Position numbers and translations under genes: made by a program. The notes under the pieces were generated by a model that was given only the letters and a program-made list of their open reading frames with translations, did not search any database and was not told where the DNA came from. 64,000 bases of DNA from Nemophila menziesii (Eukaryota; Streptophyta; Magnoliopsida; Boraginales; Hydrophyllaceae): NCBI GenBank assembly GCA_029959085.1, contig JARWIR010000176.1, positions 62,001 to 126,000 of the forward strand, read 5' to 3'. This document shows positions 12,120 through 24,256 of the stretch, piece after piece; the first letter of the stretch is position 1; every line of letters begins with the position of its first letter.

Positions 12120-13165
12120 AATCGTCAATTCTCGTATCGGCTTTCGTTCGACACATTTGAAATAAGATCATTTTGGTGCTAAAAGTAAGCTACATAATCA
12201 TTGACATGAGTGTGATTACTAAGACAGTAATTGTATTATGTCTGAAATTAACACAACATCAACTGACATGCTATGGTACTGTGACATATCATCAACATAG
12301 TCATCACTATTCACAAGTCAGTTGTCTCCAATAATCATCTTGTGAAGAATTATACAGGTTTTCATAATTTTACTAAGATAGCTTTGCTTCTAAAAAACAG
12401 AAGACCCTTTAAGAATTTTCCATTTTATATGAAGAAATCCAAAAGCCATTTAAACATCCTTAAACTATTCCACTTGCTTCTTATTAAATTCTTTTTATAT
12501 CATTTTATTGAACATTTAATAGCTTGAACAAGGATGGACCAACTAGAAAATATACCATCATCGAGGTAATATCATTTTGTACTCTCTACCGTTAACTATA
12601 TATGGAATTGGTATTTTTAAACCCTCAAGAATATCATCAAATATTGGTAAAGTGTATAGTATGTTAAGATCATTAGACGCACACATTGGGCCAAAGTACA
12701 AATGCCATATCAAAGTGTTTTACGTTGCTACAAATTCCAGTATGATTGTTGGTTTACGATATTGTCATGTTTAGTATCCGGCCCATATGCGTGTGAAAAT
12801 ATTTTCCACCCATAATGCATATAGTCCATACTTACAAATATTTTTTGAAAACGTTGTTCGCCATTAGGTAAGCGAAAATATTTACTAGTGTATATTGAAT
12901 TAATGGTATGCAAGGTATGCAAGGCGGATATCATCTTAATTTTTCATGATTAACCTATTTTTCTCACTATGTTTGGAGTTTCTCTAAAGTATTTTGAAAA
13001 ATTTAATTATGTCGCATAGAATTCTCAAAAGCATTGGATGTATCATTTGGTACAACGACCTAAATCATAACATGAATACAAATGACGGTCAACGAAATAG
13101 TCATTCATAAGTATGTTATATGTACCTACCTGATCTTTATTTTTTAGAGATCTTCGCCCCAATGT
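12120..13165 (-). pseudogene. PIF/Harbinger DDE transposase relic
   Basis: A relic of the DDE nuclease of PIF/Harbinger elements (HARBI1/ALP1-like family), which cuts and rejoins DNA at the terminal repeats. In coding order, an N-terminal RRSLKNKDQVGTY matches the family's RRxIxRDxxGxxxxLxxDYF region. Next come KYFRLPN (family YLRxPN), then SMDYMHYGWK (family SIDCMHWxWKN, holding the first catalytic Asp, with Cys changed to Tyr). YFGPMCASNDLNI follows (family GSNNDINVL, second Asp), then TCIILHKMIIGDN (family CIILHNMIxEDE, near 12,331-12,359) and NDLISNVWN (family NDLIEHxW). The stretch after LPN is about 11 codons shorter than in the copy at 21.4 kb. Stops and frameshifts separate the blocks; the longest open piece is 68 codons (12,728-12,934). 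Family certainty is high; activity is excluded. Confidence 0.85.
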
Positions 13166-13984
13166 ACCACCATTTATATGTTTCTTTCTTTTTCTACATT
13201 TGCATAGAGTTATTCAACTTTATCACGACTATCTTCTATATGACCTTAGAAATTTCAACTATGGATATACTTGATGAGGTAAATGATCCTTGGTATGCAT
13301 ATTTAGATATATATATTGAGGATGGGGATAGGGTGATTATGAAATAATAATAGGCTGTGTATATATAAAGTATGGCGTGGATACGTGATATAGATTAAAC
13401 ACTTGATATTAACGATAAAGAAGCTAATCCAAGGAATCTTATATGGATCATAAATTTTCAAGATTACGATAAAAATTAAACAGTTAAGACTGAATATACA
13501 ATATCTAATCAAACGAGATATACTATTGCAACTCAAATTAGTATATTAAGATATGGATAATGAGAAGAGTAATTCTCCTTGTTATGGCACTTCTAAGTGC
13601 AAAAAGACGCAAATGAAATATATAGTCCTTGGTTCCTTGCAATAATCCATAGATATTATGGCATCTTACTGAATTAATTTTCTCCAAGAGGGTGCCACTT
13701 TACACAAGATTTAGGTGCCATGAATAGTTAAATTTAAAAAGTTCACAAAACATCATGTACAACCATGTTAAACAATCAATAAGACGTAAGATGAATATGA
13801 AAATAGTCAAAACTATATATAAACACAAAAAGGTTAAAGAGAAACACTAAAAACTAGTTTTGCATAATTATTCATTCGAGATTGCTCAATTTAACGATTA
13901 TATCATCATAAATAAAAAAAGAACAAATCAAGACTAAGATGTAGTTCCCATAAACTCTTACTTTAGTTTTAGAACAAGTAAAGT

Positions 13985-14304
13985 CACAAACTATAATTAA
14001 GGAGCTTGCACCATTTGGACAAAAAATTAGTATAACCGTATAATTACATTTTAACATTTGAGAGTGCATTAATATATCTTGACAAAGAATGTAAAGAGAT
14101 TATTATATCAAAACACTTTAGTTTTCATTATTTAAATATTATTATGAAATAAAGAATTACAAAACACAAAAGAAATAATTAAATAGAAGAAAACACATGT
14201 CGCAATGGGTAACCATAGAAGTTGAGTTTCATTAGGATCTAATTCTTGGATGATGATATTTGTAATAAACACCAAATTTGCAATTGCTGGTCCTGAAATA
14301 ATAC
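13985..14304 (-). pseudogene. CCCH zinc-finger pseudogene zfA (partial)
   Basis: The finger exon is at about 14,200-14,304 and reads YFRTSNCKFGVYYKYHHPRI in one frame. This is the second half of a plant C-x8-C-x5-C-x3-H finger, with the middle Cys replaced by Tyr. RNA-binding proteins of the plant ZFN/C3H family carry several such fingers. The 3' part, readable at other zfA copies as VGPTQPC, is damaged here: the sequence jumps from gtcacaaactat to the ttgcaccatttgg region, losing about 60 bases. The exon encoding the next finger, present in zfB, is absent. It lies downstream of the transposase 5' end on the same strand. Confidence 0.7.
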
Positions 14305-15591
14305 TACAAACTAATTATATACCCATAAACATAACAAAATATGAAGACTAACATAAATAAATATTTTCTTCTATTACATCCTAGAATATCCATGAAAACC
14401 TTATTTTTCTATCATATAATCAGGTTTTTCCATCTTATATATTTGGATGTATAAGATTTTCAAGAAAAATGTAGTAAACAAGAAATCACGTAATCAAATA
14501 AGAACTGAATGAAAGAGAGAGAGGTCACCCAAATTATTAAAAATTAAAGTTAAATATTTTATACCAAATAGCAAGATTAGTAAACGTAATATATTAAAGT
14601 CTAAGTCCAAGAATAATAAAAAAAATTAGGATATATATTAGAATATAATAGATGATTTTTAATCAAGTAATAGCAAGAAGAGTACTCCTCACATGATAGA
14701 TTCTAGCATACATGTTATAGGTAACAAATACAAAGATATTCCTATATAATACGCCATAAATGCTCAAAAATAACTACAAACTATTGTACCATTCCCACAT
14801 GGGTAATATAAAGACAATACTTGGTATCTATAAATAATGAACAAAGTATAAAATTAAAGCCAAAAGAAAGCAAAAAAAGCATGATTATATAAAATGAAGT
14901 TGAGTATAAGTGAAAAATGCACAACTGAATATTAACAAATCTATTTCACAAAAGAGAAGCAATAAGTTTTGTTAAAAAAGATGATCAATAAGTTTAATAG
15001 AGTATTAATGTACACAGTATCAATGTGATCAATAAGTTCACATCTCTCACAATACTTCCCCGACTCTTATATTTAATGTTACCTACTCTCTTAACTAATA
15101 ACACTATAACGATGAAGTATAAAACCCACCTAAGAATCTAAATTAAACCCCATCTAAAAATTAATGTCATCTAGTTAAGAGACTAGGGGATAACTATAAA
15201 ATCTATAACAAAAATATAATAAATATCTAATGAGATATAATATTCTAATCCAGTTTAATCAATTGCGTTATGGCTAATGATAAGAGTAATTCCTTGCGAT
15301 GGAACTTGTTAAGGAAAAAAGACACAAAGAAAATATATAATCATTCGTTCCTTGAACATAATCTAAAATCATTTTCTTCTCGAAGGTGCCACATGAAACT
15401 AGATTGAGTTACCATGATAGTAAAAGTTAAAAAGGTCACAAGACAACATATAAGACATTCATAAAGGTGAAATATGAATATGCACAACAATCAAAACTAG
15501 AGATAATTTTATTATTCATAAGCACATATATATAAACACAAGAAGAAGAAAAGATTAACACTGAAAACTGGTTTCCCTTTAAAGTCACCAA

Positions 15592-16064
15592 CTATTGCAT
15601 TGTACCAGCTGGACTAGTTGAATAAGAAGCATATGGTGGTGTAATATGATCATGTACCATTTGAAAAAAAACTAAGTATACATGTATAACTATAATTTTT
15701 TTAAGTTTGATAGATCATTAACTCGGCACAACCCCATAATCATGAACCATCTACGATACTCCAAATCACTGAGCTTGCGGTACTACATCCGACAAATAGG
15801 AGGTTGTGGATGTTGAATCTTGTAGGAAACACGAAACCTACTGTTTTATATATAAATCACATTCTGGTCCATCCTGTATAATTTTTTTATTATTAGAAAC
15901 TTTTATGAAATAACTAATAAAAAACAGAAAAGAAATAATTAAAAAAAAAGAAAAACCTGTCGCATCGGAAAACCAAAAATATTGAATTTCAACGGGGATC
16001 CAATCCTTGGATGATGAAATTCGTATTTCAAACCAAATTTGCAAATTCTGGTTCTCATATAGTA
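15592..16064 (-). pseudogene. CCCH zinc-finger pseudogene zfB
   Basis: The finger exon (15,957-16,064) is open throughout and starts YYMRTRICKFGLKYEFHH, followed by PRIGSPLKFNIFGFPMRQ. This fits the plant ZFN-type pattern YxMRTGxCKFGxxCKxHHPR...LNxxGxPLRPGE, with the middle Cys of C-x5-C replaced by Tyr. It is bounded by a minus-strand ag acceptor and a gt donor. The next exon (about 15,722-15,842) has lost its 3' end and its finger Cys residues (SRFRVSYKIQHPQPP). The proposed last exon ends in an in-frame stop at 15,592-15,594 after a Thr-Met-Gln. The full-length family has five fingers; at most two are represented. It is probably not functional. Confidence 0.8.
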
Positions 16065-18778
16065 CTACAAATTCAGTATAAAACTGTAAATATAAGAAAA
16101 TAGAAAAGCTAAAAGATATAAATACGCCCTTCTATTATTCAGAGACCAGTAAGAAAACTACTTATCACATAATCTTTTTTTTTTGGTCGGAATATGATAC
16201 TTTCAAGCATTCAAGATATAAGTCAGAAATAGTAATATATTAATATAAAATAAACCAAACGAAATTAAAGCCAAATGAAATAGAAGAAAGCATGATTATA
16301 GGAAATTCATTTTGTTTGGATCATAATTATGGATGATTGCATGGAGTTATCAATACGTGTTACAAATTATAAGAGAAAATAATTGTCAGGCATATAACTG
16401 GACTAAATCAAAGTATATAAATAGGGTATCTATGTTTTAGGTATTTCTCCTTAAAGCCACTTGCTTCCAAAATGAGTAATCAATTCGCCTGACTTACTGT
16501 TTTGTCCCATGATATAAGAGACTCACTAGAAGATGGATTATCTATTTAGATACAATAGAGAAGTTAGTGGGAGAAGCTCTTTTTGACGTAGAAGACTAGA
16601 AGCTAAGGTCACAGACACATAATTAGTAATAAGTAAAATGGTAACCGTTGGAAGATACTTGATAACTAATAGATGAAAGAGCTTTATATGGAATTTTTGA
16701 AAAACAAAAAAATATTATTAATTCTAATATGCCTAGAGATATAAACTCTTTTAATAGGGAGATGAAAAATACTTATAACCCTTTGAATATAGACAGAAAT
16801 CTAAGAAAACAGAAGGCAAAAGAATTGTTATGCCATTTGTGAACATTATAAGTTATAAGTCTTTAAAATTGGAAGAATAAACACCCAAACTAGCTTACTA
16901 ATAAATCATATGAAGTAGAACCTTAAAGAACCTCAAAATATGACTTAATTTAGTCAAATTACACTTGGGTAGATAGTTAAGTGGCAAAATTGTTGTAGCC
17001 AAGCCTTCCAGCTAGTAGAAAGAAAAACATATATTTTTCATGATTTACTAATACTAAGGTTATTTAATTAGGTATTTAAGATTCTCTCAATTTTCTTGTT
17101 TTTTTTTTCCAGTTTGAGATCTGACATATAATTACCTGGGAGAGATAATACTTAACAATATCACACCACCTATTGTTCATGATGGTTTTCTTTTTTGAAA
17201 TGACATGGCCACCAATCTTTTTCTGTCAAATATATAAATAGTTCAATGAATAATCTATAACATATGCATAAAATAGAATAAATATTTTATTGTATTTAGT
17301 TCTAAGTATAATTACCTAAACTTCAATTAAGTAGATCAAAAAAAAAAGAGATAATTTCAATAATATAATGGTTTATATATACATTCAAAATTCAATTTTT
17401 TTTAATTTTCTTATCTTAAATTAGACCTAAAATGGTTAAATATATAAAAATCATAATTAAAAAGAAAATGGTTTACAGTCTGCATCATCCATCTTGGGAT
17501 GTTGAAATAGATTTTTTTTATTCTCCTTTATTTTATTCATATTTCGTTTAATCATGGAGAAAAATATCTCAAATTTAAGAAGAAGATGTGTGTAAAAATA
17601 ATTAGGTAACATTACTTAAAAACTGTTTGTTTTGTAAATAGAGATATAAATCAAAAAATAAGAAAATTGAAGAATTTATTATTATAAATTAGGTGATTAT
17701 AAGTGATTTCCATTAAACCCTAGACTAACAAGTTTCTTAAACTAATACTTTTAATTTTTTTAAATTCAACTAAAACTTCTAAAAGTGTACTGACTTAAAA
17801 AAATATTAAAACTAATGAAGTGGGTATCACTAACAAGACATTGGCAGGAGATTATGTGCGACTCTTGGTAATATTACTATTTTTTGTTTTATTTATATGG
17901 TTTTTGTACATGTTTGAACAATATATAATATAATTACTCTTTGTTAATAAAATTAGAGGGATAGGTAATCGTAACCAAGATTAAAAAATTCAAATGTATT
18001 TTATTAAAGATAATTATAGAAATGGTGAAGAAACTTCATGTCAAAATAATTTTGAAATACAGAGCACTCACTAAAAAAATATTAAGTCACATATGTAATA
18101 AGAATATCAAAAAATATTGTTAGGTAAAATATCATTGTCAACTTTGGAAATTCATGAAATATAATCAATGAGAATTATGATAATACCTTATTAGATAAAG
18201 GTATCTCTTAGAGTCTCTATTTTGTGAGAATAATACATGAATCCTAGTTGAATTTCTATAAAGTTTCAAGTAGTTCAACAACAAGGAGACTACTATTCCA
18301 CTTTCTACATACTCAAGGGAATTTACCAATGGGGTCTTAAAATTTTAGAATTGATGACCCAAAAGGAAAAATATAAAAAAAACCAATACCTACTCAGTTT
18401 TTAAAGACCATAGATAAATACTAGATAAGTAATTTTTTTGTTAAATCTAGACTAATATTTACATACTCATCAGCTGCCAAAAGAATTGAAAAGCTGCAGA
18501 GTTGGTATAAAAAATAGAACAACAAAATTTAACCAACTCTGATTATCCTTTACAAACGAATATACGAAACATTACAATAAATATTATTATTTGTGAAGAA
18601 TTACATAATGCAAAAAATTCAGATTATAGAATTTAGCAATCAAGATTCAATTTATTCACTAATTAAAAAAATATACATACTATTTCGTATTCAACTTAAG
18701 CATATTTATGTCTTACCAAAATTATATAACGAGAATTTAATCGAGTCTCTGTTTGTTGATAACGTTTGGATGATTTCT
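16065..18778. other. Long AT-rich stretch 5' of zfB, mostly unassigned
   Basis: This sequence is shared by all units (compare 30,060-32,760, 42,482-45,290 and 52,026-54,860) and should hold introns and the 5' part of zfB. One candidate mini-exon on the minus strand is at about 17,476-17,512. It reads FQHPKMDDAD, like the His-Pro end of a CCCH finger, followed by a gt; it is not firm. Nothing else is recognised. Confidence 0.4.
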
Positions 18779-19480
18779 TTGAGTGATGATTTTTTTGAGG
18801 CCAATGAGGTATATCTATGAGAGACAACCTTTTCTTTTGTATTTTCTAAGTATAATATAAGGAAAAAGTAGAATGAAGATGTTGGAGGATCAAGAAGAAG
18901 ATCAGCTGTGGTTAGGGTTGAGAAAGATATAGGCTTGTGGAATGAATACATTGATTGGGAATTCAGATATATATAATAAAGGTAATTACATACTAGTCTT
19001 TCTTTTAAATTTTCTATAATTCTTAGTCCTTTTTTATTTATACTATTAAAAATGTATATATTTATTTTGAATGATTTACTTTTAGTCTTTTTAAAAATTA
19101 TATATCTCCCTTCAATGTTATTCATATAGTTGAGTGATGATTTCTTTGAGGCCAATGAGGTATATATGTGAGAGATAACCCTTTCTTTTGTATTTTCCAG
19201 GTATAATATAAGGAAAAAGTAGAATGAAGATGTTGAAGGATCAAGAAGAAGATCAGCGGATGTTAGGGTTGAGAAAAATATAGGTTTGTGGAATGAATAT
19301 ATTGATTGGGAATATATATTATAAAGGTAATTACATATTAGTCTTTTTTTTAATTTTATATAATTCTTATTCCTTTTTTTATTTATACTATTAAGATTTT
19401 ATATATTTATTTTTAATGATTTAATTTTAGTCTTTTTAAATTAATTTTGTTAAATATATATTGTAATGTTTTATTTCAAT
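18779..19480 (+). repeat. 352-base tandem duplication
   Basis: The block beginning ttgagtgatgatttttttgaggccaatgagg (18,779) is repeated from 19,131. Each copy contains the aggaaaaagtagaatgaagatgttg stretch and ends in AT-rich sequence containing tttttatttatactatta. The other units have this block once. The 149-codon minus-strand frame at 18,706-19,155 spans the duplication and owes its length to it. Confidence 0.85.
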
Positions 19481-19519
19481 TTACTAACAATTTTTTTGAG
19501 TCTTGTTTTGTTAGCATGT

Positions 19520-20430
19520 GATAACATGGAAAACACAAAAAAAAATTGTAAAAGGTTCTATCTATTTTCTTATTTTCCTATTAGTAGAGATAATAGGATT
19601 TGGTGAATCGATCAAACAAAACCCTATGGAGCCGAATTCACGAGAAATTCATGGAGTTGTGCACATCTCCTCTTGATACGACTAGAACACCGAGCTGTTT
19701 AAAATAACATATTAGCGTAATCAACAAGGCATGCACGAGATATGCTAAGTGCATGAAAGAGTCAAAAACAACTAAGGTGTGGTGAAATTGGTAAGAATTA
19801 AATTACGTCATATTTTTTATCCATGTAAATTTACTTATAGCATAATTAATATTTTAATATAGCTGAGTACTTTTTTGGTATGGTAGTGATGCTATTGAGT
19901 TATACAATTCAGGGGAAGTGGAGAATTTTATTTTCGATCGTTGCTGGAAATATTTAATGGAGGGTCCTAAAAGGATGATGAGTCTCGAGAACAATTCTCT
20001 AGTTATGAACATGTATCCATGGGGAGAAATTTTGAATGAATTAGGTCCTAATTTAACTCCTACTCCATCTACATCTAAATCTCCATGTTAAATAGAAATA
20101 GTTAATCAGGTGGAGTTCTCGCCTTACACACAAACAAATCCTAGAGAATCAAGGCCCATGGGAATAAAAAGTGAGAAGGCCATCATAGGATATAATTTAG
20201 TTGAAAGACAAGAAAAAGAGGAATGACTTATAAAATTCCAAGAAGTTTATATAAATAATCAAGGTATAATGATAATGAAGATAAATCTGCCGACAAACAA
20301 ATGTTAAGGAAGGAGAAGGTGTGTAATACATAAAAACAATCGTTATTTAAATATTATCCATGTCCAATAGTGAACTATTAAAAGATGATGAATACCATTT
20401 CGAAATGACACCGCGAACCCGAAGATTTAT
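19520..20430 (+). pseudogene. Myb/SANT-like, NAM-associated gene relic (Harbinger ORF1-like)
   Basis: PIF/Harbinger elements encode, besides the transposase, a Myb/SANT-like DNA-binding partner that guides it to the element ends; plant genomes also hold free relatives with a NAM-associated C-terminal domain. Exon 1 ends with INKACTRYAKCMKE, the end of the SANT-like fold. A 72-base intron (19,791-19,862, gtaag...atatag) follows. Exon 2 gives DAIELYNSGEVENF then FDRCWKYLMEGPKRM, matching the family's A..xYxxxxGxxFxFEHCWxxLKxxPKW. Further on is RPMGIKSEKA (family RPxGxKxAK). A C-to-T change creates a stop near 20,088 (ccatgttaaatag), and a tga lies just before exon 2's SDAIEL. It is a pseudogene. 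Host domesticated relatives cannot be excluded as the source. Confidence 0.75.
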
Positions 20431-20711
20431 AAAATAATTTTTTTTTTATTTATATTTTAAGCCTATATGTATTAATATTAAAATGTAATGTTTTTATATA
20501 ACATTGTAATGTTTTATTTATCTATTTTAGTGAGCTTTACTTTCTAACTATTACTTTTTTAAGATATTTTTAAGTATTAAGTCTTAAAATTATATAATTC
20601 ATATAATGAAATCAAATATAATAATTACTATAAAAATGACTTTAGAACACACACATTGAAAATACAAAAACAATATTATTATATATACATAAATTGATTT
20701 TATGTGAGTTG

Positions 20712-21855
20712 AATCGTCAATTCTCGTATCGGCTTTCGTTCCGCACATTTGCAATAAGATCATTTCGGAGCTGAAAGTAAGCTACATAATCATTGACATG
20801 AGGGTTATTACTGAGACAGTAATGGTTATTTTGTCTGAATTTAACACAACATCAGCTAACATGCTATGGTACCGTGACATATCATCGACATAGTCATCAC
20901 TATTCACTTAATGATCTGGTGAAGAATTATACAGGTTTTCATAATTTTACTAAGATAGTTTTGCTTCTAAAAAACAGAAGGCCCTTTAAGAATTTGCCAT
21001 TTTATATGAAGAAATCCAAAAGCCATTTAAACATCCTGTAAATTATTCCACTTGCTTCTTGTTAAATTCTATTTAAACTCATTTTATTAAACATTTAATA
21101 GCTTGAACAAGGATGGCACAACTAGAAAATATACCATCATCGAGGTAATATCATTTTTTGTACTCTCTACCTTTAACTATGTATTAAATCGGCATTTTTA
21201 AACCAACAAGAATATCATCAAATATTGGTGAAGGGTATAGTATGTTAAGATCATTAGACGCACACATTGGGCCAAAGTACAAATGCTGGATCAAAGTGTT
21301 TTACATTTCTACAAATTCCAGTATGATTGTCGGTTTACCATATTGTTATGTTTATGCGTGTGAAAATATTTTCCACCCATAATGCATGCAGTCCATACTT
21401 CCAAATTTTTTGAAAAAGCTGTTTGCCGTCTTTCCTTAGTAACCTAACAATATTAGTATTGTTAGGTAGACGAAAATATTTACTAGTGTATATTGAATTG
21501 ACAGCACAATATAATTTTGTAAGTCCCTGTAAAGACGAAGTGTTGGATATATTTAAACATTCGTCAATCAGATATAAGGTTTTTCTGTATGCAAGCATAT
21601 GCTATGCAAGACGGATGTCATCTTGATTTCTCGTGATTAACCTATCTTACCCACTATGTTTAAATTTTCTCTAAAATATTTTGAAAAATGAATTATGTCG
21701 CCTAAAATTCTCAAAAACATTGGATGTCTTATTTGGTACTACGACCTAAATCATCACTTGAATATGATGACTGCCAACGAGATAATCATTTATAAGTTTG
21801 TTATATGTACCTACTTGATCTTTGTTTTATAGAGATCGTCGTCCCAATGTCAATG
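20712..21855 (-). pseudogene. PIF/Harbinger DDE transposase relic (best N-terminal half)
   Basis: This copy has the longest recognisable N-terminal half. An 87-codon frame (21,335-21,598) reads MLAYRKTLYLIDECLNIS, then TSSLQGLTKLYCAV and SKYFRLPNNTNIVRLLRK. This follows the family order RMLAYGxxADxxDEYLxIxExTALxxLxxFCxAVxxxFxxxYLRxPNxxDIxRLL almost block for block. The first catalytic Asp segment is frameshifted just downstream (FQKIWKYGLHALW for GSIDCMHW). The third acidic segment is visible near 20,990-21,040 as DV*MAFGFLHIKWQILKGP (family DVERAFGVLQxRFxILxGP), with a stop at the Glu position. It is convergent with the ORF1 relic about 300 bases away and clearly dead. Confidence 0.88.
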
Positions 21856-22296
21856 TACCACCATGTATATGTTTTCTTTCTTTTTCTACATTTGCATAGA
21901 GTTTTTAAACTTGATCACGACTATCTTCTATATGACCTTAGACCATTTCAACTAAGGATAAACTTGATGAGGTAAATGATCCTTGATATACCTTTTTAGT
22001 TATATAGATTGATGATGGAGGAAAATGTGATTATGAACTTATAATAGGCTTGGTATATATAAAGTAAGAGGTTGATAAGTGATAGAGATCAAACGCTTTA
22101 TATTTAAGATAAGGTATCTAATCCAAGGAATGTTATATGAATCAAATATTTTCAAGATTACAATTTGAGATTGAATAAACAAAATATAATCGAACAAGAT
22201 ATACTATAGCTACACAAATTAGTATATGAATATGGCTAATGAGAAGATTAATTCTCCTTCTGATGGCACTTCTAAGTGAAAAAAGACACAAATGAT

Positions 22297-22312
22297 ATAT
22301 ATATATATATAT
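22297..22312. repeat. (TA)n microsatellite
   Basis: A run of eight TA units within the zfA 3' flank, absent or shorter at the same place in other units. Confidence 0.8.
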
Positions 22313-22684
22313 AATCCTTGGTTCATTAAAATAGTCCATAGTTATTATGAAATCTTACTGAATTAATTTTCTCCACGAGGGTGCCACTTTACACAATATT
22401 GAAGTACCATGGATAGTGAAAGTTAAAAAGGTCTCAAGACAACATGTACAACCATGTTAAACATTCATTAAGATGAAAGATTAATATGCAAAATAGTCAA
22501 AACTAGATATAAAACAGAAGAAGGATAAAATAGCAACACTAAAAACTAGTGTTACGTAATTATTCTTTCGAGAATGCCCCATGGAATGATTATACCATAA
22601 TACATAAAAACAAAAGAACAGATCAAGACTGAGAAGTAGTTTTGTAATATCATACATTAATTTTAGAAATAGTAGAGTCACAAA

Positions 22685-23067
22685 CTATTGCATTGTACAA
22701 AAACGACCAGTAGAAAAAGAAGCACATGGTTGTGTCAGGCCCGCTACCAAAATTTGCACTTGAATCAGGGAGTCTACACCATTTGGATAAAAAAATTGTA
22801 TAATCGTATAATTATAATTTTAACAATTGAGAGTTCATTCATATCTCTTAACAAAAAATGTAGTAATTTTTATATCAAATCACTTTAGTTTGCATTATAT
22901 AAATAATATTATGAAAGAAGCAAATACAAAACACAAAATAAATAATTAAAGTAAAAAACACATGTCGCAATGGGTAACAATAGATGTTGAGTTTCATTGG
23001 GATCCAATCCTTGGATGATGGTTTTGTAGTGAACACCAAACTTGCAATTGCTGGTCCTCATATAATA
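22685..23067 (-). pseudogene. CCCH zinc-finger pseudogene zfA
   Basis: The finger exon (about 22,972-23,067) begins YYMRTSNCKFGVHYK on the minus strand, a plant CCCH finger with the middle Cys changed to Tyr, and then shifts frame before the His-His-Pro. The last exon ends with a stop at 22,685-22,687 and contains GLTQPCASFSTG, parallel to GPTPPYASYSTS in zfB. The exon with the next finger, present in zfB between these two, is missing. zfA is thus a shortened, diverged duplicate of zfB on the same strand. Confidence 0.7.
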
Positions 23068-23181
23068 CTATAAACTCAGCATATACCCCGTAAATATAAC
23101 AAAATATGAAAACTAACATAAATAAATATTTTCTTCTTTTACAAATCAACATGAAAGCCTTATTTTGCTATTATATAATTA

Positions 23182-24256
23182 GGTTTTTCCATATCTTATT
23201 TTTAGATGTATAAGATTTTCTAAAAAAATGTAGTTAACAAGAAATTACACAATCGAATAAGAATTGAATGCAATAGAGTGGGAGAGGGAAACCAAATTTT
23301 AAAAAATGAGGTTCAATATTTTATAATAAATAGCAAGATTAGAGAGTATTATATATTAAAGTCTAAGTCTAAAGATAGTAAGTTTTTTGGGATATATATA
23401 TATATATATTAATATTTAATAGATAATTTTAAATCAAATAATAGCAAGAAGAGTACTCCTTGCTTGATTTTTTTTCGAGCATACATGCTATAGGTCACAA
23501 ATACAAAGATGTTCATATAAAATATTCAAGAATAACTAACTATTATTGTACCAGTTCCACATGTGTAATATAAAAACAGTACTTGGTATTTAGATATAAT
23601 GATCAAAGTATAAAATTAAAGCCAAAATAAAATCCAAAAAACATGATTACAGGAAATGAAGTTGAGTAAAAGAGAAAAATGCATAACCGAATATTATAAA
23701 ATCTATTCCACGAAAGAGAAGCAATATCAAATTACTTTTCATCTTGGAAGAGACATAAATCAAGAAAAAAATTGTTTAAAAAGATGATCAATAAGTTTAA
23801 TAGAGTATTAATGTAGATGGTATCAATGTGATCAATAATTTCACATCTCTCACAATTTTTTCCTAATTCTTGAATTTTGACGATTTCCTAATTTCTTAAC
23901 TAATAATAACGCTATAATGATGAAATATAAAAACCACATAAGAATCTAAATTAAAACCTTGCTAAAAATTAGTTTCATCTGGTTAAGAGTAGGAGAAAAC
24001 CATAAAATATATAAAAAGAAATATAACAAACATCTAATGAGATATAATATTTCAATCCATTTTAATCAATTTTGATATGGCTAATGAGATGAGTTATTCC
24101 CCTTGCGATACCCTTGATAAGGGAAAAGACACAAAAAATATATATAATTGTTGATTCCTTGAACATAACCTGAAATCATTTGCTCCTCGAGGGTGGCACT
24201 TGAAACTAGATTGCGGTACCATGATCGTAAAAGTTCAAAAGGTCACAAAACGACAT
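23182..24256. repeat. Composite unit fragment (spacer), near-identical to 1-1,066
   Basis: Begins with the unit landmark and stops at the retroelement-derived repeat just before the zfB coding part would start. Base 1 of the window aligns with 23,183, and the two stay in register apart from a four-base TA-run difference. No coding sequence is present. Confidence 0.9.

Larger units (their letters stand above)
11384..14422. repeat. Composite unit, partial (transposase half and zfA)
   Basis: Unit homology begins abruptly in attcacttaatcatctggtg, inside the transposase C-terminal region. The left neighbour is unrelated DNA. The segment has a partial transposase (11,384-11,812), the spacer that normally follows ORF1 (about 11,806-12,100), a fuller transposase (12,120-13,165) and zfA (about 13,985-14,304). 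It lacks ORF1 and zfB. Confidence 0.85.
14423..23181. repeat. Composite unit, 8.76 kb
   Basis: A full-order but shortened copy: spacer, zfB (15,592-16,064), long AT-rich stretch, ORF1 (single copy, 19,520-20,430), transposase (20,712-21,855) and zfA (22,685-23,067). Relative to the clean units it lacks the ORF1 duplication and the MITE at the tttattttt site. It has its own 352-base tandem duplication at 18,779-19,480. Confidence 0.85.

Noticed and set aside
13120..13347. 75-codon plus-strand frame ending in an acidic stretch (MDILDEVND)
   Set aside because: It is antisense to the transposase 5' end, and the frame is closed by a stop (atatatag) in the other units.
17476..17512. Mini-exon FQHPKMDDAD as a further CCCH finger end of zfB
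   Set aside because: Too short to call: no Cys residues precede it and the reading is broken at 63.05 kb. It is mentioned only as a candidate.
18706..19155. 149-codon minus-strand frame, the longest in the window
   Set aside because: It spans the boundary of a 352-base tandem duplication and repeats part of itself; other units have only fragments. A first exon or leader of zfB is possible in part, but the whole frame is not a supported gene.
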